In this document: piece by piece, positions 1-7,970 of the stretch
Layout of the letters: each line of letters begins with the position of its first letter
Numbering within the stretch: the first letter of the stretch is position 1
NCBI GenBank assembly: GCA_003024985.2
Contig: PXIH01S0017308.1
Direction: 5' to 3' (one strand)
DNA from: Euperipatoides rowelli
Lineage: Eukaryota > Onychophora > Udeonychophora > Euonychophora > Peripatopsidae
DNA: 13,882 nt
Position numbers and translations under genes: made by a program
Notes under the pieces: model-generated
What the model was told of the DNA's origin: nothing
What the model saw: the letters and a program-made list of their open reading frames with translations, nothing else
The model's database searches: none

Positions 1-47
1 TAAATTTATATTAAATACCTATATTTTTAATTGATCTCACTGAAAAA

Positions 48-142
48 GGAGGACAAATATCTAAAAGGAGGACATTTAGGAGGACACTTTTCAAGGGAGG
101 ACAGACCTTAAAAAAGGAGGACTGTCCTCCCTAAAGGAGGAC
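48..142. repeat. Cluster of GGAGGAC motifs (six direct, one inverted)
   Basis: The heptamer GGAGGAC occurs at 48-54, 67-73, 79-85, 96-102, 116-122 and 136-142, usually preceded by A-rich sequence. One inverted copy, GTCCTCC, lies at 124-130. The copies at 116-122 and 124-130 form a perfect 7-bp inverted repeat around a single T. Spacings are 12-20 bp, so this is an irregular array and not a clean microsatellite. It may be a decayed tandem repeat, a transposon end with subterminal motifs, or a protein-binding cluster; the sequence alone does not decide. The resemblance to a bacterial ribosome-binding site is accidental, since no reading frame follows. Confidence 0.8.
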
Positions 143-149
143 GGTTGGT

Positions 150-544
150 CACCTTAGATTACACAATGACACTCCAAACGCTAAGTTCAGGTTTGTTTAC
201 ACTATTTTGTCAATTGTTATAGTTAACCACATGGATACAACCCATTCTAAAGAATCAAACAAAATATAATTCAGTTATAAGGTATTAATAAGTTCTATGA
301 TCATTGTATTTAGTTCGTCTCTTAAGAAAATTGTAACATACAGTACTTAAGTGTTGTCAGTCTTATTACCCTCAATGACAAAAAAAAAAATTTTCTTAAG
401 TGTTGTACAGTAGTCTGTAAAAGGGAATACCAATACACCTTAAGCTGTTATATGTCTCTGTTGAGGACTAAATATTAAGGGAATTCTGAGGCTATGGAGA
501 TCCTACCCATAATCCCTTGTTAAAATATATATCAAATCTTATTT
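150..544. other. AT-rich non-coding stretch with a short inverted repeat
   Basis: No coding frame or RNA gene is visible. The only structure is a perfect 12-bp inverted repeat, CTTAAGAAAATT at 321-332 and AATTTTCTTAAG at 389-400, overlapped by a 12-bp direct repeat CTTAAGTGTTGT at 346-357 and 395-406. There is also an A-run at about 380-390. These could be the remains of a tiny foldback element, but no target-site duplication supports that. Confidence 0.5.
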
Positions 545-1290
545 CAACATATACAAGTTGGGGGTTCAAGGACCAACCACTGACAGTCTTGGAACCATGA
601 TCATGAGCAAAACAGAAAGTGCAGTATATACAGATGCTGGGGAATTTAGGACTAGCCAACAGCAGTTCTATGCACAATGGTCATGAGGCAATGAAGGATT
701 TATATATGCTGGGGGATCAAGGACTGGCCACCGGAAGTCCTGAAACCATGGTCATGAAGCAACAAGCACGACCATGGGATGCGCAAGGTATATAAATTCT
801 GGGAGTTCAATGACTGGCCACTGGCAATGGTCATGGGAAGCATGTTATATTCATTTTGGGGGTTTGAGGACTGGCCACTGGCAGTTTTGACACTGTCATG
901 AGGCACAAGCATGACCACAGGAGGTACAGGAATATACATACTGGGAGTTCAAGGACTGGCCACTGGCAATGGTCATGAGCATGACCATGGGAAGCACGTT
1001 ATATACATTTTGGGGGTTTGAGGACTGGCCACTGGCAGTTTTGGCACTGAGGTCATGAGGCAACAAGCATGACCACAGGAGGTACAGGAATATACATACT
1101 GGGGGTTCAAGGACTGGCCACTGGCAGTCCTGGCACCGTGTTCATTAGGCAAAATGCAAGATATACTGTATACATGATGAGGGTTCAAGGATCGGTCACC
1201 ACCTGTCTTGGCACCAGGGTCATGAGATAACGAGCATGACCACAGGGAGTTCGAGAATTGGCTACAGCCATGACCAAAAATTTACTAAAG
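545..1290. repeat. Degenerate minisatellite, about ten units of 57-90 bp
   Basis: The unit has a recurring core: a TATATAC-like stretch, then GGGGGTTCAAGGACTGGCCA, then CTGGCAGT, GGCAC, GGTCATGAGGCAACAAGC and ATGACCACAGGAGGTACAGG. Anchoring on the TTCAAGGAC word puts units at about 565, 645, 716, 806, 863, 948, 1017, 1106, 1184 and 1250, so spacing is irregular because of internal deletions. Units at both ends are the most diverged, as expected for array edges. Many units hold a GGTCATG...CATGACC inverted repeat (for example 1051-1057/1068-1074, 971-977/980-986 and 1218-1224/1235-1241). Minus-strand open frames across it only reflect the repeat; their peptide period (SGQSLNPQ-type) follows the DNA period and breaks at indels. 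Confidence 0.9.
801..1100. repeat. Two-unit segmental duplication inside the minisatellite
   Basis: Positions 801-942 and 943-1100 are closely similar consecutive copies of a two-unit block. Both start GGGAGTTCAA and both end AGGAATATACATACT. They differ by a 12-bp block present only in the second copy (the AGCATGACCATG region near 978-989), by two small indels (3 and 1 bp) and by a few substitutions; these indels account exactly for the 142 versus 158 bp lengths. This is a higher-order repeat made by a recent duplication within an older array. Confidence 0.85.
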
Positions 1291-1778
1291 TTTTTTTTCC
1301 AAGTTTGTTTAAAACAGAAATTTTTTTAAAATAAAAACTTTTATTTACATACAGTACATAAAAAAAAATATTTATAACGTGTTGGCTACAAACTCTAGCT
1401 CTTTTCTCGTAAGCAGTAACCGTTTGCTTAGAGTATAGGAAAATCAGTATTAATACAAGTACTAAGGGACCTTGGATAGTAATTTGGATTTTTATCCAGG
1501 AGTAAACTGGAAAAAAAGCCTTTTCCACATCCGATACACCAGAGGTTGGTCCTCGAACTCCCATCATATATAGGTCAAGGCTTCCAGCACCACTGTTCTT
1601 TACCTCACAATCACCACACCTTGACTTCAATTTAGACAATTGTACTGAGTAAAGTGGTCTCAATAGAAGGTACTAAAAATAGAATTTAGTAAACAGAATT
1701 TAAGAAAAAACAAAGACTACAGATAAAGAGCTCGATATTGTTGAAAAATAGATTGTAATTGTATAAATAGATGTAAAT
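1291..1778. other. AT-rich spacer containing one inverted minisatellite unit
   Basis: There is no supported gene. A 133-codon open frame on the minus strand covers 1262-1663, but it runs through T/A homopolymers and repeat sequence and has no recognisable domain. At 1537-1573 the minus strand reads CTATATATGATGGGAGTTCG followed by AGGACCAACCTCTGGTG, which matches the minisatellite core in opposite orientation. The array edge at 1246-1264 (GGGAGTTCGAGAATTGG) and this copy therefore form an imperfect inverted pair about 317 bp across. Confidence 0.6.
1537..1573 (-). repeat. Isolated inverted copy of the minisatellite unit
   Basis: Read on the minus strand this segment carries TATATATG, GGGAGTTCGAGGACCAACC and TCTGGTG. 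These align with the TATACATACTGGGGGTTCAA and GGACTGGCCACTGG core of the 545-1290 array. It lies about 250 bp beyond the array and in the opposite orientation, so it is either a relic of a larger rearranged array or a dispersed copy of the parent element from which the array grew. Confidence 0.6.
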
Positions 1779-1788
1779 AAATGTGCAA
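1779..1788. repeat. Target-site duplication, left copy, of the plus-strand SINE
   Basis: AAATGTGCAA here is identical to 2125-2134 across the SINE. The perfect match suggests a fairly recent insertion. Confidence 0.8.
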
Positions 1789-2124
1789 GTACTGCTCAGG
1801 TGGTCCAGTGGTTAGCATCATTGCCGTTGGAGTTTGTGCATATAAGGGATTGTGAGTTCGATCCTGGGCAACNCCAGTGTGGAATATCAGAAATTTTCTT
1901 TCTGTGCTTGTATGCGTCAGGGATTGTTTCTCTGTTTATTACTAGGTCTCAAACAAATACTTTAAGAATTTTATTTATGGTGACAATTTAAAGGAAATTG
2001 GACATGGCCAATTCCTTGGATTCCCGATTGCGAAGAACCACAACAATACAGATGAAGCAACCGTCGATTATGTTGTGGAGTTCGAACATTATATACGATT
2101 TGTAAATATGAATAAATTTTGAAA
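1789..2124 (+). mobile_element. tRNA-derived SINE (unclassified family), plus strand
   Basis: The element is about 336 bp and is flanked by a perfect 10-bp direct repeat AAATGTGCAA (1779-1788 and 2125-2134), the expected target-site duplication. The head contains an RNA polymerase III A box TGGTCCAGTGG (1801-1811) and a B box with GTTCGATCC near 1857-1865, and GGTGGTCCAGTGGTTAGCAT closely resembles the 5' half of tRNA-Glu. The body (about 1876-2030) is unrelated to tRNA, with pyrimidine-rich and GGAAATTGG...CCAATTCC hairpin segments. A 3' stem can form between about 2031-2047 (CGAAGAACCACAACAAT) and 2069-2084 (TATGTTGTGGAGTTCG), possibly the signal read by a partner LINE reverse transcriptase. 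It ends GAATAAATTTTGAAA and lacks a pure poly-A tail. One base at 1873 is unresolved (N). I do not recognise the body as a named conserved SINE domain. Confidence 0.87.
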
Positions 2125-2134
2125 AAATGTGCAA
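2125..2134. repeat. Target-site duplication, right copy, of the plus-strand SINE
   Basis: AAATGTGCAA directly follows the A-rich 3' end of the SINE and matches 1779-1788 base for base. Confidence 0.8.
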
Positions 2135-2903
2135 TTTTCCCTACGGGGAAATATATTTAAATATATATATTATATAAAGTACTATAACACATTATTTAAA
2201 TGACAATGATTTATTTAGCAATTATTAAAATACTTTTACAAAATAATATACAATCTGTTTACAAATGAATTCATTATTTTTTTATTCCATCATTACAATT
2301 TACATTATCAAATGTGTTGTATTTATTTCTGCTAAACCATTAGTTGACTGTCATTATTTTATACAATCAAATTAAAAATAGAATTTATTCAAATATGTAT
2401 GAAAACAACAAGATTTTAAAATTACAATTTTATTTTTTCCTTGAATGCTTTATAATGCAAAATTATAACTCCATTATTCAAAATACACTGGAAAACAAAT
2501 AGTGAAAAGGGATGCTTGGAAATGATTTTAAATCAATGTGTAATACTATTACGGTTCAATTTTCTATATCTTAAAAATACTCATCATTTTTAACACAAAA
2601 GTTCTAAATCTTAAAAATGAGGTTAATCTACATTTCTAGAGTTTATTGTTATTGAAAATGATTTTCTAGATTATTTTGTTTTCAATTATTTTTGAAAAGC
2701 ATGTTAAATGTCAAGATTGAACGCTTAACTAACTTTAACATTGAATAGCTAAGGTTTTTATTTCACTTGAATTAAATTTTTACTTTACTAAATACTGTAT
2801 TTCGTTTCATTTTTTAAATGAAATACATTTAATGTCAACATTAATACATAACATTAGCGTAGGTTTCTTTGTCCTCTTGTGCCATAATTCCTTAAGAGCT
2901 TTC
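2135..2903. other. AT-rich stretch, nothing recognisable
   Basis: This is about 770 bp of very A+T-rich sequence with short A/T alternations (for example 2150-2178). No open frame, RNA gene, repeat unit or element end could be supported on either strand. Confidence 0.6.
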
Positions 2904-2911
2904 ATCTAGAA
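2904..2911. repeat. hAT 8-bp target-site duplication, left
   Basis: ATCTAGAA sits immediately left of the CAGG terminus and matches 3892-3899 (ATCTAGAC) at seven of eight bases. Confidence 0.75.
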
Positions 2912-2965
2912 CAGGAATGGGGAACCTGTTGCTTTAAGGCCCGTGTGGCCATGGCGGTGCTAAGT

Positions 2966-2980
2966 GCAGACTTGTCATAT
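2966..2980. repeat. Probable target-site duplication of the nested SINE, copy 1
   Basis: GCAGACTTGTCATAT aligns with GCAGGTCTTGTCGCATAT at 3169-3186, allowing a 1-bp and a 2-bp indel and one substitution. It abuts the A-rich 3' end of the minus-strand SINE. Confidence 0.55.
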
Positions 2981-3168
2981 GTTTTTTTATTATTTTAAAA
3001 AAAACCATGAGTTTTTCTTACTATTTACACTATGTACAAACTTAATATACATTGAAAAAAGTCTACTTGTACAAATTTTAATCGGTTAGCTCTCCTCGGA
3101 TTTGAACCAGCGACGAGCTTGGTCGCTGTAGCGCCGAGTCAGAGTGCTTCACTGACTCGACTAGTCCC
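2981..3168 (-). mobile_element. tRNA-derived SINE nested in the hAT element, minus strand
   Basis: On the minus strand the head reads GGGACTAGTCGAGTCAGTG, with an A box at 3163-3152 (TAGTCGAGTCAG) and a perfect B box GGTTCAAATCC at 3108-3098. Two strong hairpins occur: CGAGTCAG/CTGACTCG (3135-3142 with 3152-3159) and AGCGAC/GTCGCT (3109-3114 with 3122-3127). The CGAGT A box and long middle segment suggest a Ser/Leu-type tRNA ancestor, but the cloverleaf is not intact. The tail runs through AT-rich sequence to AATAATAAAAAAA near 2981-2993. Diverged flanking direct repeats GCAGACTTGTCATAT (2966-2980) and GCAGGTCTTGTCGCATAT (3169-3186) fit a target-site duplication. The head is unlike that of the SINE at 1789-2124, so the two are different families. 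Confidence 0.72.
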
Positions 3169-3186
3169 GCAGGTCTTGTCGCATAT
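3169..3186. repeat. Probable target-site duplication of the nested SINE, copy 2
   Basis: GCAGGTCTTGTCGCATAT abuts the 5' head of the minus-strand SINE and is the diverged partner of 2966-2980. Confidence 0.55.
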
Positions 3187-3891
3187 TTTATAAATTATAA
3201 TTCTCAAACAGCATCTATTTGAATTAAAATAAAAAATTGTTCTTTTTAAAGCACGTTAAAAAAATTAATCTCTCATCGATTGCTGTTTTATGGTCGGCGG
3301 CGCAAGATATTAATTTACTAGAAATCACTATAAATGCTCCACGTAATATCGTATCGATTTGAAAACTTTGTTTTTCCATATTTTGGTAACGATATGAACA
3401 AGTAAATATTTTTGTTTACTTTGTTCATTAACTTTTTAAAATTTTATTTGATAACCCTAACATTCCAAATATGAAGAAAAGAATTTATTAAAATAGAATA
3501 AAGCATTCAATAAAGAATATGAATTGCAGTATTAAATAATTGCAATCAAATATAAAATACTGTGTTTACTTAGTGATAAAGGGATTTCAAATTGAGACCT
3601 ATTTTCTCTATGAATATAGAAAAAGTTGAAATCTGTCGTCGTTGAATCAAAAAGTTCTGCTAAATGAACTAAGTAACAATTCATTTAATTTTGTATGCAA
3701 TAAGGGGGGGGGGGAAAGCGAGACTAAGACCGTTAATAGTTCGCTCATTTATAGGTTACTAAAAATACATTAATTTATATTTACTTAAGTGCCACTTTAT
3801 AATTTTGACAAACATTATTATGTGTGTAGCTTTTTATGAGGAATCCAGGAAGTGACATAAAGCCTTAATGACAAAAAGTTCCACACCCCTG

Positions 3892-3899
3892 ATCTAGAC
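3892..3899. repeat. hAT 8-bp target-site duplication, right
   Basis: ATCTAGAC sits immediately right of the CCCCTG terminus and pairs with the left copy at 2904-2911. Confidence 0.75.
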
Positions 3900-4919
3900 A
3901 TAACAAAACACATTAGGTTATACTTTTCAATTCACTTCAAAAAATATTTGTAAAACTCTTTAGTATTTTGTTGAGGAATATAAAATATATTTAAAGTGAT
4001 GAAAATATATGGCCTTCTTGCATAAAACATTTGTACTGTGCTGCCATCTTCTGTTGTTTTACTGCAGGATTAGGCATAAATTATGGATCTAGATATCCAG
4101 GGGCCCAAAATGCTAAATTTGGACCAGTAATTTTGATTATAGTACAGTATGTGCAAAAAAGGATAGGTATTTCTGACTGCACACACATTACAATTTAAGA
4201 CTAGTGAATTAAACTTTTTTGGCATCTAAATCGAATACAAAATCTGATTAACTAAAGTGCCAAAATGTTTATAGCGATTTGGATAATAAAATTTGGTTTT
4301 AACACAGAACAAAAGTAGACTTTAGGCTGCTGTATATTAGATGCATTGTAGCATTGTGGTGAAGTATGAAATGCCTGGACATTGTGTACAATGCAAGATT
4401 ATCTTTGGCAATTTATGAAAAGGTGAATGTATATGGATAGGGTCAAGCTTAGGTAATCTATGAAGAAATCCATTGTTTTTTATACTTTGTTTTGTACAAC
4501 CTTAACAAAATGTCGTAAGTATTTCATAAATCACCTGTGCTACTAAACATATGCATACACTATGATTTCATATAGAAAGATTTGTATCACTATTTCAACT
4601 TTACAGTAGGCTACTGTACAACTATCTATCATTGGTGGTGTTTTTCTTTATCAATAAACTCAGAAATATTTTTCAAAATAATTGTACTTTATCATTTTTT
4701 CTTGAACAAATTTAATCCTTTTGGTTAAAAATGATATATACACCAATTTCCAATTAAAAAAAAAAAAAAACTGGCAATACAGAAATCTTTTAACAATGTT
4801 TTGACTTCAGAGAATAAAGTAAAAACCGTTGTAAAATATATAATGTATCTGGTATTTTAATATGTAATCCTAAATAATAAATATAAATACAAACAGTACA
4901 AAATAGTTATGTACAATAT
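3900..4919. other. AT-rich stretch, no gene; palindromic TACAGTAGGCTACTGTA
   Basis: This is about 1 kb with no open frame or element end that I can support. It includes a near-palindrome TACAGTAGGCTACTGTA (4602-4618), a 15-A run (4756-4770) and a short G/C patch CCAGGGGCCC (about 4098-4107) that recalls the GGGCCC patches in the 10453-10607 element, too short to classify. Confidence 0.55.
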
Positions 4920-4927
4920 TATCAGAG
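4920..4927. repeat. MITE 8-bp target-site duplication, left
   Basis: TATCAGAG abuts the CAGCGACGG terminus and matches 5186-5193 (TATCAGAA) at seven of eight bases. Confidence 0.75.
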
Positions 4928-5185
4928 CAGCGACGGCTCGAGATACAATAGCAGCACAGGGCCAATTACAACATGGAGCCCTTAAAATAAATATTTGATA
5001 AAATTCTCGACCTTATTTTTTTTAATAAGATTTTCTTTCTTACTTTTTTTAGAATTCAGGGTACATTTTTCCCTTTATTTTTTTTAATTTTTTTTTTTTG
5101 ATAATTTTTTAAAGTTTATTCTTTAAATAACCATTATTTTTAAACTTTAGGTAGTGGATGCCCCCTATGTCTCGAGCCGTCGCTG
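4928..5185. mobile_element. hAT-like MITE, 258 bp, perfect 16-bp terminal inverted repeats
   Basis: The left end CAGCGACGGCTCGAGA (4928-4943) is the exact reverse complement of the right end TCTCGAGCCGTCGCTG (5170-5185). The flanks TATCAGAG (4920-4927) and TATCAGAA (5186-5193) match 7/8, an 8-bp target duplication. CAG termini plus an 8-bp duplication point to hAT mobilisation. The interior is T- and A-rich with no coding capacity, so it must have been moved by a transposase encoded elsewhere. Each 16-bp repeat holds three CpGs, striking in a CpG-poor window, and suggests recent insertion or conservation of the transposase-binding ends. Confidence 0.87.
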
Positions 5186-5193
5186 TATCAGAA
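5186..5193. repeat. MITE 8-bp target-site duplication, right
   Basis: TATCAGAA abuts the CCGTCGCTG terminus and pairs with 4920-4927. Confidence 0.75.
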
Positions 5194-5197
5194 CCCC

Positions 5198-5394
5198 CAC
5201 TAGTCAGAGGAAAAGAGTTATTCTCATTTATATTGTAAAAAATCAATTTCTGACTAGAAATTTCACCTTATTTTGGTATATTTTTCTATTTTTTGTTGTT
5301 ATAATCCCTCTGAATGTTTAACAAAGTTCCCCTATATCTCGAGGATCAAGACAAATATCCCCCCCCCCGACCTCTTAATATTTTCTAACTAGTG
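5198..5394. repeat. Possible second foldback element next to the MITE
   Basis: CACTAGTCAGA (5198-5208) and TCTAACTAGTG (5384-5394) are inverted repeats matching 10/11, and an internal TCTGACTAG (5249-5257) is a perfect 9-bp inverse of 5200-5208. Between them CCCCTATATCTCGAG (5329-5343) differs by one base from CCCCTATGTCTCGAG (5162-5176) at the end of the neighbouring MITE. A 10-C run lies at 5359-5368. No flanking target-site duplication is visible, so the boundaries are tentative. Confidence 0.3.
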
Positions 5395-7970
5395 TGAGAT
5401 TAATTATAATATATGGTATAATTCCCCAAGCTCTAAGCATATGAGTATCTCTACACACAAATATATATTTTTTACAATAAGGCATTTTTTTAACATAGCA
5501 GTGTTATAAATACTTTGTCTAGCAAGTAAATAAATGTAATTAAATTTAGAAAAATACTGTACCCCTGTACATGACTTGAGAAATGGCACAAAATTAACCA
5601 TAACTAAAATTTTTGTCAACATGGTTAATTAGGCCATATATCAAATAAACTAATAGGTGTCGAACAAAAATAAATTTTATACACAATGGCTAATTAAAAT
5701 ATATTGAAATGATAAACTCCCATTCTTATTTTGGATTTAGCTTCTATCAACTTAATGACTTGTAAAATAAAAAAAAAACCCAAGAATTTCAACATATTAA
5801 ATCTTTTCTACAGTCTTTTCAAACCACCCTTTTTAAAAGAGACATTAAAAAAATGGGACATTTTCATTGTCATTATATTTACTATGGCATATAGGCTAAA
5901 ATAGTACGAATCTTTCAGAAAAAAATATTGGTTCATCTAATATTGTTCACTTAGATCTATCTTGTCACAAATGTCTGGTTAATGAAACAAGGGTTTCCAT
6001 TACAGACTGACAAAGTCACATGATCAACAATTTAATCCAAAGGACAAAAATGGCTTAAAAAAATTACTACAGGCAGAAGCAGTTCATAAATATTATAGGC
6101 AAAAGTCAGGACATTAAAAGAATAAGGGTGTGAGTACACTAAAATATAAAACAATAAAATTTTTGAATGGAATCCCAAAATATAATACTTTTCATGTCAT
6201 AACAACAAAGTATTAAATGCATCAGAAAGAAAAATATATGTATTCTCTTCCTCTATTAAAACAAAAGACCTTATATACTGTACACTCAAAACAATTTGAA
6301 AGTTAAAACCTTAACTTTTTACAAATACAATATCACATAATCCAAGTTTACCAAGATTATTTACTGGACATCATCAGCACAAAATGTAATTTGTATTCAA
6401 TGTTTAGAAATAGATATTGTAGCTTCTATTAATCTACTTTTGGAATGTCATAACCCTAGTGGTAGTTTTTAAAGCTTCTTTCCATTCATTTAATATTTTT
6501 ATGTATAATTAACTTAAAAAATAGATAGAAATATTTACAGAAATCAGAGAAGGGAATTTTTTTATTTATATCAAGTCTATTTATTTGAAGAATGGCTAGA
6601 ATTAATGGGAGAGAGAGGACAGATTAACTAATATATTTAGCCTACAGTATAGGCCTATTTGCATTTTTATTTATTTTGAAAACATAAACCAGCTAATATA
6701 ATATAATATTGTTTATAATCAATCTTCCATTGATTATAAACTATAATTGGATAAAATAACAAGATGGGACTATGCTGATAAAAAAAAAAAAAAAAACTAG
6801 TAAAAAATAAAATCAAGAATTTGTACCTAGCTTATTAAAATCCTAAACTTAAATTGTGCGAGAAAACTAAAGATTACATTTTCCATAAGCTTGAATCAGC
6901 TGACACTATTTTAATACCGTTTCTACAAGATTTGACAGAAAAATATTTCAAAGTCCGAATTATGAGAAGCCCGATTAATTTAGAGTGACTATTAATCTGG
7001 GTCACAGTGAGGTTCCTTTCCTTTGTATGCATTTCAGTAACAAGAAATGTAATCAACTTGTGTTAGTGTAACAGCTGTTATACTGTGAATATGGAAATGA
7101 GGTATATGGAGTAAAATAATGACAACTTTGTCTTGATTTGGTTAATCTTGCTTGCTTTCACTGAAATTATTAAAGGTCATGGTAAGTAGGCCTACTTGCA
7201 GGATTATTTCCAGAGTGAATAGTTAATATGTTTTGATTTCATTACACACAGGGTAACACAATGGTGCTGATAATGTCCATGTAAACTTTAAACTGATAGC
7301 TCACAAAAACTATACTGTATTAAGATTGCATTTATGCTAAAATTTACCTAAAAACAAATCAACATTAAATATACAAGATCCTTAAAAAGACACATGGAAA
7401 CAAACTTATCAATCATTCCTTTACCATCTTATATACAGCTGCCACAGTGGAAGTAAAATACTAATATTAAGAACCTTTTGCTTTAAATAAATGCTTCTTT
7501 ATTGTTAATACTTTAATGAACACATTAATTTTTTTTCCAGTTGGAATAACTAAATTGTTCCCTTCAAAAGAATTCCAAACTGTCAAGTAATTGGACTACT
7601 CACCTTAATTGTATTATCAAATTCAAAATAAGTTTTTTCTTGATTTTTTTAACAAAATACCTGGCCTATTTCATAATTACAGATGATTGCTGATTAATAA
7701 ATTTTGAAGTTCATGGTCATATTCTGTATACCTGATTTGAGGATTAATCACAATGTGGACTGGGGACTACATAGGAAAATTCTTTTAACAGGTTTTAGAT
7801 AATTATTGACTAAAAAAAAAAAGATTGTTTTTACAATATAATTTATACACTTTATGAAACTTTTTTTCTAAACTTAATTTAAACTTGTTAATTAAATAGA
7901 ATACGATAACTAATTATTTTTATGCAGTTAATTTAATTTTGTAAATAAAGGTTACAAAAAAAACAAGGTC
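5395..7970. other. AT-rich stretch, no supported gene
   Basis: Open frames on the minus strand at 5404-5622 and 6874-7056 have AT-driven composition (Ile, Leu, Lys, Asn), no domain and no splice context, and I do not call them. The stretch holds a 17-A run (6780-6796), the compound word TAGCCTACAGTA followed by TAGGCCTA (6638-6657), and GTAGGCCTAC near 7186. CpG is almost absent: only two in about 1.2 kb from 5641. Confidence 0.6.

Larger units (their letters stand above)
2912..3891. mobile_element. Non-autonomous hAT-type DNA transposon (980 bp, with nested SINE)
   Basis: The left end begins CAGGAATGGGGAACCTGTTG (2912-2940 as the full repeat). The right end, read on the minus strand from 3891, begins CAGGGGTGTGGAACTTTTTG (3862-3891). 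Both continue to TTAAGGC, giving imperfect inverted repeats of about 30 bp with the CAGGGGTGGGGAAC pattern typical of hAT elements. The flanks carry an 8-bp duplication, ATCTAGAA (2904-2911) and ATCTAGAC (3892-3899), matching 7/8; 8 bp is the hAT target-site length. No transposase frame is visible, so the element is internally deleted or decayed. Inside lie a SINE (2981-3168) and an 11-G run (3704-3714). Removing the SINE and one duplication leaves about 775 bp. Mutated ends and duplication suggest an old insertion. Confidence 0.82.

Noticed and set aside
48-142. Bacterial ribosome-binding sites (AAGGAGG words)
   Set aside because: There are six copies with no following open frames, in a clearly eukaryotic sequence.
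48-142. CRISPR array
   Set aside because: The repeated word is only 7 bp with 5-13-bp gaps, and one copy is inverted, which is incompatible with CRISPR repeats and spacers.
492-1188. Three minus-strand open frames (492-677, 700-939, 973-1188) sharing an SGQSLNPQ-like peptide repeat
   Set aside because: They are translations of the minisatellite. The peptide period follows the DNA unit, frames shift at unit indels, and there is no start context or domain.
1262-1663. 133-codon minus-strand open frame
   Set aside because: It crosses A/T homopolymers, the array edge and an inverted minisatellite unit. It has no recognisable domain, and a hydrophobic stretch from T-rich DNA is not evidence of a membrane protein.
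1800-1991. 63-codon plus-strand frame and an apparent tRNA at about 1795-1872
   Set aside because: Both lie within the SINE. The tRNA-like head has no good acceptor stem and contains an unresolved base, and the element has target-site duplications, so it is not a functional tRNA gene or a coding region.
3089-3170. Minus-strand tRNA-Ser/Leu gene
   Set aside because: The A and B boxes are good, but the acceptor and T stems do not pair properly, and an A-rich tail plus flanking direct repeats indicate a SINE.
3560-3700. Remnant of a hAT transposase frame inside 2912-3891
   Set aside because: Short open segments exist, but stops interrupt them and no transposase motif could be identified by eye.
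5404-5622. 72-codon minus-strand open frame
   Set aside because: Composition is AT-driven, with no domain, and length is within chance expectation over nearly 14 kb in six frames.
6874-7056. 60-codon minus-strand open frame
   Set aside because: It is short, has no recognisable domain and no supporting splice or promoter context.
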